64,000 nt of DNA from CAKZQX01 sp034437035. Its GTDB lineage: Bacteria > Chloroflexota > Chloroflexia > Chloroflexales > Chloroflexaceae. A model generated the notes under the pieces. The model searched no databases. It was not told the origin of the DNA and worked only from the letters and a program-made list of their open reading frames with translations. Shown here one piece after another: positions 1 through 7,645 of the stretch (the stretch's first letter is position 1; every line of letters begins with the position of its first letter). Location: NCBI GenBank assembly GCA_034437035.1, contig DAOTUI010000072.1, positions 1-64,000 of the forward strand, written 5' to 3'. A program made the translations under genes and the position numbers.

Positions 1-178
1 CCTGAAAGGAGATATCGCCTCCGGCAGGGCGGAACATGACATCTTTTTTACAGAAAAATTGCACTTTGTGCAATTTTTCTGTAAAAAAGACGATAAAGTA
101 CCATGCTGCCGCAGGCGAATCGGGCTACCCTCGGCTCAAACGTCTGGTTTGAACATGCACCGCGTAAGTCGTGTAATA
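1..178 (-). repeat. Nested-palindrome repeat, copy 1 (cut by window start)
   Basis: This is a reverse-orientation member of the dispersed palindrome family. The arm GCCTCCGGCAGGGCGGA is at about 18-33, a perfect 21-bp hairpin spans 44-64 and 68-88 with loop TTT, the arm TACCATGCTGCCGCAGGCGA follows at about 101-120, and the end motif ACCGCGTAAGTCGTGTA is at 159-175. The left end lies outside the window. No reading frame crosses it. Confidence 0.85.
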
Positions 179-379
179 TAGTACCGCTGGTACTATATCA
201 GATCAGGAGTATTGTCATACCAGTGCAGGTGTAAGGCGTTAGAAAAGGGTAAAAACTTTCAGGCTGCCGGATGTGACAATCAGGGCGGCTTGCGAAGCTG
301 CATTTGTCGTGCTACACTACAATTCCAACATAATGGGGAATTGAGCACCTCTCTATAATAAGCGAACAGGATCGTAACC

Positions 380-727
380 ATGCCGGCAACTTCTCACTCA
401 GACGATCAAATCGCTCGGATTGAACGCCGTCTGTCGGATATTCAACACCTCCTTGAGCATCAGGCCATTGCGATTGCCCATCTGCAAGACCAGATCGAAG
501 GGTCGAACCGGAAGGATGACTGGTACAACGTCCAGTTTAGTGAAATGGTACGTATTCTGCTGCGCGATGTGCGGGAGTTGCGCGCTTCCCTGATCTGTTC
601 GGTGATTAGTGATGGGCCGATCAACGCGCAGATCCTGAAAACCCTGCTCCGGCAAACCCCGGAGGATGAAGACGACCTGGAAATATGGCAACAGCCACCG
701 GGTTGTCCCAGTATGAACAACAGTTAA
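380..727 (+). CDS. Hypothetical coiled-coil protein
   Basis: A 115-residue protein of unknown function. Residues 8-42 form a charged heptad-like stretch (IERRLSDIQHLLEHQ) that should make a coiled coil, followed by a second predicted helix around VRILLRDVRELRASL and an acidic tail. There is no signal peptide or membrane segment, so it is probably cytoplasmic. The ATG is preceded by AGGA at 367-370, and a TATAAT box lies at 354-359. It stands alone between two copies of the palindromic repeat family. I do not recognise a family; reality as a gene rests on the start signals and sensible composition. Confidence 0.55.
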   Translation: MPATSHSDDQIARIERRLSDIQHLLEHQAIAIAHLQDQIEGSNRKDDWYNVQFSEMVRILLRDVRELRASLICSVISDGPINAQILKTLLRQTPEDEDDLEIWQQPPGCPSMNNS

Positions 728-1341
728 AAGTATCAAATTCATACCTGTACCTATTAGTAAACATACCGGATTTTTGTATTCCCGGTGTAGTCTATCCTGG
801 CACGCAAGTGGCGCGTTGTTTTGCATATCCGGCGCTCACTGACACAACGTACGTGATCCCGCGTTTGAAAGTGGATATCGCAGCCGGCAGGGTGGAAGAA
901 AATAGCTTTATTTCCTGCAAAAGACAAATAGCGTACCATGCGGCCACAGGCGAGGCTGCGTTCATCTCATCAAGCGTCCAGTTTGAACCCCACCGCATAC
1001 ATTCTATCATTGGCACTGCGTTTGCTGCTACGCGTCATTGTATTGTCCGGTACAGTGGCAACCCTGCTGAAAGTACAATACATCTCATACCAATCTGACT
1101 TCCAAACGGCAACAATTCGACCAACCACGAAGAACACGAAGGAACACGAAGGGCTGGATAGTGGGGGCGATCGTGTATATACGTCCGGTTCACTGTTGCA
1201 CGCTCTCCGTGGCTTTCGTGGTTTTCTTGCACGTTTGGCGGCAAATTGGTCTCACACACTACGCGATTGGACGAAGATCTGCTATAGTATGCTCGGTGTT
1301 CGTAGGCCGCCCGAAATCAGGCGCATCAGGAAGGAAAGCCT
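728..1341. other. Non-coding gap with repeat remnants
   Basis: No convincing gene is seen. The gap holds a decayed palindromic repeat (842-1003) and a stretch at about 1120-1235 where ACCACGAAGAACACGAAGG is followed by an imperfect inverted version (CCGTGGCTTTCGTGGTTTTC), a sequence type common between genes in environmental bacteria. Overlapping short frames on both strands have no start signals and appear spurious. Confidence 0.6.
842..1003 (-). repeat. Decayed palindromic repeat, copy 2
   Basis: Recognisable from GATATCGCAGCCGGCAGGGT near 874, GCGTACCATGCGGCCACAGG near 932, GTCCAGTTTGAACCCCACCGC near 976, and a diverged left end. The central hairpin is no longer a long perfect stem, so this looks like an old copy. 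Confidence 0.5.
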
Positions 1342-1965
1342 ATGTTCTGGAAAAAAGATCGCAACAAGGAGCAGCAGGAGCAGGCGGAAAAGATTCAGGC
1401 GACGACCAGGAAGAACCGGGATCTCCAGTCGGAGGTGAAAAAGCTCCAGGAGCAGATTACGGAGCAGGCAAAAACTGCCCGACAGCAAGCGGTAAAGGCT
1501 CAGGGTCAGGCCGTGCAAAAGTTGCAGCAGGAGGTCACAAAGCTGCGGCAGAAGGTACAGTCTGCCGAGCAACGCGCGCAGAGCCGGCGCGAGCCGGACG
1601 TAGACATGGAAGAACTCCCCGCGGAGCAGCAGCGCGCCGCCCGCGCGGACGTTGAGCAAGAGCTACGGGAAGCCAACAAACGGATTGACGCGTTGGAACA
1701 GGAACTGGCCCAGACCGTAGAGAAACCAACCGGGATGGCGGTCGGCAGCACGGCCTGGGTGCGCAAAGCCGGCGGGCAAGGACTGAATCGGCGTGATGCA
1801 CCCGGGCTCAACTCCAATGTGCAGGACAGTCTGGCAATTGGCACGCAACTAACGCTGCAAGAAGGTCCAGTTCAGGCCGATGGCTACACCTGGTGGCGCG
1901 TCCAGGCCGGCGATGGCCGGGTGGGCTGGGTTGCAGGTGAGGAACTGGTGACGCAACCGGAGTAA
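1342..1965 (+). CDS. Coiled-coil protein with C-terminal SH3b domain
   Basis: A 207-residue protein in two parts. Residues 1-115 are almost entirely charged and Gln-rich heptads, a long coiled coil. Residues about 132-203 are a bacterial SH3 domain: the pattern LNRRDAPGLN, then a loop, then WWRVQAGDGRVGWVAGEEL is typical of SH3_3 folds that bind cell-wall or peptide ligands. No signal peptide is visible, which is odd for a wall-binding domain; it may be cytoplasmic or exported differently. The start is set by AAGGAAAG at 1331-1338. A hairpin with a short T run follows at 2011-2047. Function unknown. Confidence 0.75.
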   Translation: MFWKKDRNKEQQEQAEKIQATTRKNRDLQSEVKKLQEQITEQAKTARQQAVKAQGQAVQKLQQEVTKLRQKVQSAEQRAQSRREPDVDMEELPAEQQRAARADVEQELREANKRIDALEQELAQTVEKPTGMAVGSTAWVRKAGGQGLNRRDAPGLNSNVQDSLAIGTQLTLQEGPVQADGYTWWRVQAGDGRVGWVAGEELVTQPE

Positions 1966-2010
1966 CGCAGCGTAGGGCGCGCATGCGCCTGAAATTTCAA
2001 TACATCTTTC

Positions 2011-2047
2011 AACCGCAGCGCAATTATCCTATCGCGCTGCGGTTTTG
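2011..2047 (+). terminator. Probable intrinsic terminator
   Basis: AACCGCAGCGC (2011-2021) pairs with GCGCTGCGGTT (2034-2044) in an 11-bp GC-rich stem with a 12-base loop, followed by TTG. The T run is short, so efficiency is uncertain. It sits 46 bases after the SH3b gene stop. Confidence 0.65.
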
Positions 2048-2166
2048 TTATGCCACAACCTGGTACAGAACTTGCTGTGCTGACGGCATGCCGGATTAAC
2101 CCAGGCCGGACTGAAACGCGAATATCTCTTCCTGGCCGGGAGAATTAACTAGAAAGAGCGCGCAGT

Positions 2167-3705
2167 ATGACAATACCAGGAATCCACACATCTGCCTGGG
2201 CAGCGACCGGCACCATTCCCTCCTTTCCGCCGCTTGAACGGGATTTGTCCGTTGATGTCGCCATTGTTGGCGGCGGTATCACCGGACTGACGGCGGCCCT
2301 GCTCCTCAAGCGAGCCGGGGTGAAGGTAGCGCTGCTGGAGGCACGGCAGATTGGCAGCGGCGTATCGGGGAAGACCACCGGGCATCTGACTGAGTCCCTC
2401 GATACGCGCTACCAGACTTTTATTCAGGAGTACGGCCTGGACCGGGCCCGCCAGATTGCCGAGGCAAGTCGCGCCGCTATCGAGCGCGTTGCCGCGTTTG
2501 TGACGGAGGAGCAGATCGACTGCGACTTCCTGCGGGTACCCGGCTACCTCTACACTGAGACGGACGATCAGGTGGAAGCGATCACGTCAGAGTATGATGC
2601 GGCCCGGCGTTTAGGAGTTCCGATAACCCTCATGCCGGAGACACCGCTGCCCTTCCCGGTGCAGGCCGCCACGCGCTTTGACAACCAGGCGCAGTTTCAT
2701 GCTATGCGCTACCTGCAAGGGTTGGCCGGAGCTGTTTCCGGTGATGGCTGCCACATCTTTGAGCAGACCCGCGTTGTGCATATCACCGATGGTACGCCCT
2801 GTTCGGTCCAGACGGAGCAGGGCCAACAGATTACGGCCGCGGCGATCATGCAGGCAACACATGCACCGATTAACAGTCCGGCCTTTCTTCAGGAACTATT
2901 GCCGATAATTCAAACCCGGATCTATCCATACCGCTCCTACGTCCTGGGTATCCGCCTGAACCAGCCGACAGCGCCGGTCGGGCTGTTCTGGGATACCGCT
3001 TCGCCCTATCACTACACCCGGAATTTCGCCGGGGAGGAGAGTAATCTGCTGATTGTCGGCGGGGCGGATCACAAGACGGGGAGCATACATGATACCGCCG
3101 AACCCTACCGCAACCTGGAAACGTATGCCCGGGAACACTTCGATATCGCAGCCGTTGAATATCACTGGTCTTCCCAGGTATACGAACCGGCCGATGATCT
3201 GCCCTTTATTGGCAAAGCGCCGCTCTCGCGGGGAGTGTATGTTGCAACGGGTTACTCTGGAAATGGAATGACCTACGGCACCCTGGCCGGAATGCTGCTC
3301 ACTGACGCGTTTCTTGATCGGCCCAATGCCTGGAGCGAGCTCTACAGTCCGGCGCGGCTCAAACCGTTCACTGGCGCAAAGGAGTTTATCAGCGAGAATA
3401 TTGATGTCGCAACCCACTTTGTCGGCGATAGAGTAGCCGGTAGCACGCAAGACGTCGCCGATATCCCCGCGAATGCAGGGCGGGTTATCCGAATCAAGGG
3501 TGAACAGATCGCGGTCTATCGGGATGCTCAGGAACAATTGCATGCATGTTCGCCGGTGTGTACCCACGCCAAATGTATCGTCCACTGGAATACCGTCGAA
3601 CAAAGCTGGGACTGCCCCTGTCACGGTGGACGGTTTGATGCCCATGGCAAGGTGCTGAATGGACCGCCAGTCAACAACCTGGAGCCGAAAAACCCGGACT
3701 GGTGA
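2167..3705 (+). CDS. FAD-dependent oxidoreductase with C-terminal Rieske domain
   Basis: A 512-residue fusion. Residues 31-60 form the FAD-binding beta-alpha-beta unit (VAIVGGGITGLTAALLL), followed by a D-amino-acid-oxidase/glycine-oxidase type fold to about residue 400. The C-terminal 85 residues are a Rieske [2Fe-2S] domain with CTHAKC and, after the usual gap, CPCHGGRF, giving the Cys-His/Cys-His ligand set. Bacillus YhfW-type proteins have the same architecture; the substrate is unknown. The usual CTHLGC has become CTHAKC, losing the conserved Gly next to the cluster. No signal peptide is seen, so it is probably cytoplasmic. The ribosome-binding site is weak (GAAAGAG). Single gene; no partner is obvious. 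Confidence 0.88.
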   Translation: MTIPGIHTSAWAATGTIPSFPPLERDLSVDVAIVGGGITGLTAALLLKRAGVKVALLEARQIGSGVSGKTTGHLTESLDTRYQTFIQEYGLDRARQIAEASRAAIERVAAFVTEEQIDCDFLRVPGYLYTETDDQVEAITSEYDAARRLGVPITLMPETPLPFPVQAATRFDNQAQFHAMRYLQGLAGAVSGDGCHIFEQTRVVHITDGTPCSVQTEQGQQITAAAIMQATHAPINSPAFLQELLPIIQTRIYPYRSYVLGIRLNQPTAPVGLFWDTASPYHYTRNFAGEESNLLIVGGADHKTGSIHDTAEPYRNLETYAREHFDIAAVEYHWSSQVYEPADDLPFIGKAPLSRGVYVATGYSGNGMTYGTLAGMLLTDAFLDRPNAWSELYSPARLKPFTGAKEFISENIDVATHFVGDRVAGSTQDVADIPANAGRVIRIKGEQIAVYRDAQEQLHACSPVCTHAKCIVHWNTVEQSWDCPCHGGRFDAHGKVLNGPPVNNLEPKNPDW

Positions 3706-3794
3706 TACCGTGGCACGCTTATTGCTGAGTAATCATATGAGCGTGCCTACGGGCATGAATTGTATTCGGAAGCATATTAAGATGGAGGTTTTGT

Positions 3795-4076
3795 ATGGGT
3801 CTCATTAACATTATTCTCTGGCTCCTGTTCGGCGCACTGATTGGTTGGCTGGCAAGTATTGTTATGCGCACCAACGCCCGGCAGGGTGCCATTCTGAACA
3901 TCGTTGTCGGTATTGTCGGCGCGCTGCTCGGCGGCTGGCTCTTTGGCTTACTGCTCGGAGCAGGGAGCACGATTAACGAGGGGAATTTCAGCCTCGGTTC
4001 GCTGCTGGTATCATTTCTCGGTGCCGTCGTTCTTCTGGGTATCGTGAATCTGTTTACGCGCGGATCGGTACGTTAG
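3795..4076 (+). CDS. GlsB/YeaQ/YmgE family small membrane protein
   Basis: A 93-residue protein with three hydrophobic segments (residues about 4-22, 31-57 and 66-88), rich in Gly with the repeated GxxxG-like pattern IVGIVGALLGGWLFG. Length and pattern match the transglycosylase-associated (YeaQ/GlsB) family, small inner-membrane proteins often induced by stress; their biochemical function is not established. The GGAGG at 3783-3787 supports the start. An inverted GGCACGCT/AGCGTGCC pair lies upstream, between the Rieske gene and this one. It appears to be transcribed alone. Confidence 0.88.
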   Translation: MGLINIILWLLFGALIGWLASIVMRTNARQGAILNIVVGIVGALLGGWLFGLLLGAGSTINEGNFSLGSLLVSFLGAVVLLGIVNLFTRGSVR

Positions 4077-4126
4077 CCTGGATAGCAGGTCAGCGCCGGG
4101 ATATGTTGCGTAACATTACATATGAT

Positions 4127-4324
4127 CCACGACTTACGCGGTACAATCTGTTACGGACTGGTGCCGGACCAGAACGCAGTTTTCGCCTGCGGCAGCGTGG
4201 TATATGTCGAATCTTTTTCAGGAAATTTGGCTCACAGAGCCAAAATTTCCTGAAAAAGGATGTTCGGTTCCGCCATGCCGGAGGCGATATCTCCTGCCAA
4301 AGGAGGAACCGCGTAACTCCTGTA
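4127..4324 (+). repeat. Nested-palindrome repeat, copy 3
   Basis: Ends are CACGACTTACGCGGT at 4128-4142 and ACCGCGTAACTCCTGTA at 4308-4324. Arms TCGCCTGCGGCAGCGTGGTA and CGCCATGCCGGAGGCGA flank a central hairpin, 4213-4233 against 4237-4258, loop ACA, with one extra base in the right arm. The apical stem is of the GGCTC/GAGCC type. Confidence 0.9.
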
Positions 4325-4456
4325 TGATCGAGAACTGAACCCTTACCGGCGCGACACGAATACAGATGAAGATGGTGCATATGCGGAGTAGAATCGTGCG
4401 CACCGTTTCCGTTTTTTTCGGCACTGTGTGGAACAGCAAGAACAGATAGCGAGTAT

Positions 4457-4978
4457 ATGGAACAATTACAGAACAGATTACAGAACAGTCGATATAGACA
4501 GTGGCTTGTTCCGACTCTCCTGATCCTTTTGCTCATCTCGTTCAGCCTGCATCTCTGGACCCTGACCACCCTCAGCAGCCTGCGCACGCTGGCCCGCACT
4601 CAGATGTTCGATCTGTCGCAGGAGATTAAACAGATCGAGGAGGATGTGATCGAGGTTAATGTGAATATCGACCAGGAGGTGCCGATCAGAGCGGAGATCC
4701 CCGTGCAACAACAGGTGACAGTGCCCATCAATACATCGGTAGCGCTAAATGAAGAGGTAGAAGTTAACATGAATAATTTCGTCTTTAATGTGCCTCTGGA
4801 TGTCGAAGTACCGATCAGTACCACCGTGCCGATTACCATTGATGAAACCGTTACGATCAGTACCACGGTTGACCTGGAGTTGACCGCACCCCTCTCCGTG
4901 GCAATTCGTGATACATCACTGGCGGCTTACCTGGCAGATCTCCGGCAAACGCTGATTGATCTGGGTGAGCGGTTGTAG
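4457..4978 (+). CDS. Membrane-anchored beta-rich protein of ABC operon
   Basis: A 173-residue protein of unknown family. Residues 17-40 form one membrane helix (LVPTLLILLLISFSLHLW). The rest is predicted outside and is strikingly regular: short beta-like segments of Val/Ile alternating with Pro, Glu and Thr (VPIRAEIPVQQQVTVPI, VPLDVEVPISTTVPITI). It ends 17 bases before an ABC ATPase gene and reads the same way, so it is likely an accessory exported subunit of that transporter. The start is the first ATG; its ribosome site is weak. A chaperone-like or scaffold role is possible, but nothing in the sequence decides this. Confidence 0.7.
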   Translation: MEQLQNRLQNSRYRQWLVPTLLILLLISFSLHLWTLTTLSSLRTLARTQMFDLSQEIKQIEEDVIEVNVNIDQEVPIRAEIPVQQQVTVPINTSVALNEEVEVNMNNFVFNVPLDVEVPISTTVPITIDETVTISTTVDLELTAPLSVAIRDTSLAAYLADLRQTLIDLGERL

Positions 4979-4995
4979 CAGGAGGGTAAAACAGT

Positions 4996-6015
4996 ATGGC
5001 CGTGCAAACGCAACCCGTTCCACGCGCGACCCACCTGCCGCCGGCAAAGCGCCCGGATCGGCCAACGGTCATTGATGTAGAGGATGTCGATTTTACATTC
5101 ACCCGTAAAACCGGGGTTTTTGACCTGACCTTTCAAGTACCGGCAGGAACGATTTTCGGGCTGATCGGACCGAGTGGGTGCGGCAAAACCACAACGGTGC
5201 GCCTGCTCAACGGCCTCTACCGACCGGATCAGGGGAGTGTACAGGTTCTGGATCAGCGGAAGAACCGCTTTACCACGCGTACCCGCGAGCGCATCGGCTA
5301 CATGCCACAGCAGTTTGTGCTCTACCCCAACCTGACGGTCGGCGAGAATCTGAACTTTGTGGCATCGCTCTATGGCCTGGGCTATATACACAGGCGCAAG
5401 CAACTACGGCAACTGCTGGAGTTTGTCGAACTGGCCGATGTGCGTAACCGGCTTGCGGGGAAGTTATCCGGCGGTATGCAACGTCGGCTGCTCCTGGCCT
5501 GTTCACTAGTACATAATCCGGTCCTGCTCTTTGCCGATGAACCGACGGTGGGGATCGATCCGGTGCTGCGGGCAAAGTTCTGGGATTCGTTTCATACGCT
5601 GCGCGACCAGGGGCATACCCTGTTCATCACCACGCAGTATGTCAGCGAGGCCGCCTACTGCGACCTGGTCGGGGTGATGCGTGCCGGCCGGTTAATCTAC
5701 TTTGATACGCCCGAAGGTTTGCGCCGGCAGGCTATGCAGGGTGAGATCATCAAACTGACCGTTACACCGGAACGCATCATGGATGCTGCACGGTTGATCT
5801 ACTCGCATCCGGAGGTGCATGAAATTCGTCAGGATCATACGCAGCCGGGAATGTTGTATGTGTATGTTACATCTGCGGCAGAGATGATTCCGACCCTGGT
5901 TACGCTCCTCGATGATCACCCTGAAATTACGGTGGAACAGGCGGAAGAGTACCAACTCCCATTCGACGATATTTTTATCGCACTTATGGAGAAGGCAGAT
6001 CAGGCGCATGCTTAA
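4996..6015 (+). CDS. ABC transporter ATP-binding protein
   Basis: A 339-residue ATPase that would power the permease encoded next. Walker A is GPSGCGKTT (residues about 58-66), the signature is LSGGMQRR, and Walker B is VLLFADEPTVGIDP. Residues 240-335 form a C-terminal extension seen in drug/lipid/polysaccharide exporters of the DrrA/CcmA type. The sequence begins with a 27-residue tail before the nucleotide-binding domain. The AGGAGGG at 4980-4986 gives a strong ribosome site. It overlaps the permease gene by 8 bases, which suggests translational coupling. Export is inferred from the ABC-2 partner; the substrate is unknown. Confidence 0.93.
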   Translation: MAVQTQPVPRATHLPPAKRPDRPTVIDVEDVDFTFTRKTGVFDLTFQVPAGTIFGLIGPSGCGKTTTVRLLNGLYRPDQGSVQVLDQRKNRFTTRTRERIGYMPQQFVLYPNLTVGENLNFVASLYGLGYIHRRKQLRQLLEFVELADVRNRLAGKLSGGMQRRLLLACSLVHNPVLLFADEPTVGIDPVLRAKFWDSFHTLRDQGHTLFITTQYVSEAAYCDLVGVMRAGRLIYFDTPEGLRRQAMQGEIIKLTVTPERIMDAARLIYSHPEVHEIRQDHTQPGMLYVYVTSAAEMIPTLVTLLDDHPEITVEQAEEYQLPFDDIFIALMEKADQAHA

Positions 6016-7495
6016 GCCGTTTATTCGTCTCTTCTCATTCTTTGGCAAAGAGGTCAATGAGATTCGCCGGCAGCCGCGACTGGTGCTGAGTCTGATGCTC
6101 GGCCCCTTTGTTATCCTGTTGCTGTTTGGTGTTGGCTACACCGGCGAGCGCCCACAGTTGCAGACCACCCTGGTTGTCCCATCCAATATGGATCAGGCAC
6201 TGCTGGAACAGGTCCAACAGGTTATCTCCGTCAATTTTGAACTGACCGATGTTACGGCTGACTGGACGATAGCCCTCGAACAACTGCAAACGGGTCAGGT
6301 AGATGTCGTCGAAATTCTACCCGAAGATATCGAGGAGCGCGCCCTCAGTGGCGAACGGTCCCCGGTTGCCTTCAAATATAATGCGATCAACCCGCTGAAC
6401 GAGCAGTGGATCCAATATCTGGCCTATGCCCAGGTCAACGAGATTAACCGCGCCATTCTGCTGGAAGTTACGCGCCAGTTGCAGGACGAGGCCGCCACAA
6501 TCCAGCAGCAACTGGATCAGGTATATAATCAGCTTGGCGCAATTGAGAGTGGTATGTCGGCGGCGCAGCGGATCGAGACACAGCAGTCACTGGGGCAACT
6601 GCGTGATACTATCGGTGTGCTGGCGGCCAATCCGCTGCTGCTGCGCCAGTTGAATGATCCCGGCATGAGCGAAGCGGAGACCCGCCAGGAACTCGATCAA
6701 CTGCGTAGTGATCTGGAAGATATCGAGCAGGCGCTGGGCGGAGGTTCGCTGGAGCAGCAGCAGACGCGCATTGAAACCACGCGCCGACGAGTCGAGACGC
6801 TCCGCAATCAGATTGAGACTTTTGCCGACCTTCCCCCGACGGTCATTATCTCACCGCTGCAACGCACATTTGAGAATCTGCGGGGGCGCTCACTCGATCT
6901 GATGACCTACTATGCCCCCAGTGTGCTGGCGCTGATTGTGCAGCATATTGCCGTAACGCTGGGCGCGCTATCACTGGTACGTGAGCGGCTTCTGGGCGCG
7001 CTGGAACTCTACCGCGTCGCGCCGGTGTCAATTCTGCAAATTCTGCTGGGGAAATACCTTGGCTACACCCTGTTTATCAGCCTGATTACCGGTGTGCTGA
7101 TTGGGTTGATGCGCTGGGGGCTCCAGATCCCCTTCCTGGGTAGTCCCCTCGCCTTTATCGCGGTGACGCTGCTCTTCATTCTGGCTGCGCTGGGCGTTGG
7201 TTTCTTGATCTCCGTACTCTCGACTTCCGAGAGCCAGGCAGTGCAACTCTCAATGCTGGTGCTGCTGCTCTCGGTTTTCTTTAGCGGCTTCTTCCTACCA
7301 CTGGAAAACTTCAAAAATCCGATTGATCTGGTTGGGTATGGCATTCCGCTGACGCATGGCATTAATGCGTTTCAGGCGATTCTGCTGCGGGGATGGTCCC
7401 CCGACAACACCACCTGGCTGATCCTCGGCAGCATTACCGGTGTTACCTTTGTGATCGTCCTGATTATCTCCGAAATCCAGTTTCGCCGCGCCTGA
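6008..7495 (+). CDS. ABC-2 type permease with large coiled-coil ectodomain
   Basis: A 495-residue membrane subunit. The ATG at 6008 (MLKPFIRLF) was chosen because it overlaps the ATPase stop by 8 bases; a longer frame upstream only runs through the ATPase gene. One membrane helix at about residues 24-45 is followed by a long extracytoplasmic region to residue 295 that includes Gln/Glu-rich coiled coil (about 155-285). Five or six membrane segments follow in the ABC2_membrane_3 pattern (RSLDLMTYYAPSVLALIVQH onward). YhgE/Pip-like and YhiI-like exporters share this shape. Together with the two upstream genes it forms an exporter operon. Confidence 0.9.
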   Translation: MLKPFIRLFSFFGKEVNEIRRQPRLVLSLMLGPFVILLLFGVGYTGERPQLQTTLVVPSNMDQALLEQVQQVISVNFELTDVTADWTIALEQLQTGQVDVVEILPEDIEERALSGERSPVAFKYNAINPLNEQWIQYLAYAQVNEINRAILLEVTRQLQDEAATIQQQLDQVYNQLGAIESGMSAAQRIETQQSLGQLRDTIGVLAANPLLLRQLNDPGMSEAETRQELDQLRSDLEDIEQALGGGSLEQQQTRIETTRRRVETLRNQIETFADLPPTVIISPLQRTFENLRGRSLDLMTYYAPSVLALIVQHIAVTLGALSLVRERLLGALELYRVAPVSILQILLGKYLGYTLFISLITGVLIGLMRWGLQIPFLGSPLAFIAVTLLFILAALGVGFLISVLSTSESQAVQLSMLVLLLSVFFSGFFLPLENFKNPIDLVGYGIPLTHGINAFQAILLRGWSPDNTTWLILGSITGVTFVIVLIISEIQFRRA

Positions 7496-7645
7496 TCCGC
7501 CGCCGGGCAAACAAAAGGTAACAAAAACCCCGACAATCAGCAGGCTCAAAGCCAGGATCTGATGAATTGCCGGGGTGTAGCAAAAACTATGGTTATGCCG
7601 CTATACGGACTATGGACTTCAGACTACCGACTACCGACTACAGAT
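7496..7645. repeat. Short gap with pentamer-like repeats
   Basis: Contains the low-complexity run ACTACCGACTACCGACTACA near 7622 and an imperfect hairpin (CCCCGACAATCAG ... GAATTGCCGGGG, 7528-7576) that could terminate the converging ABC operon and NlpC/P60 gene. No gene is seen. Confidence 0.5.

Noticed and set aside
4213..4258. Central palindrome hairpins as ordinary intrinsic terminators
   Set aside because: The T run is in the 5' arm and the 3' arm ends in A, so neither strand gives a stem followed by U. The conserved outer layers are also not explained by termination.
5912..6007. Longer N-terminus for the ABC permease
   Set aside because: The extra codons overlap the ATPase gene and have no start signal; ATG 6008 overlaps the ATPase stop in the usual coupled manner.
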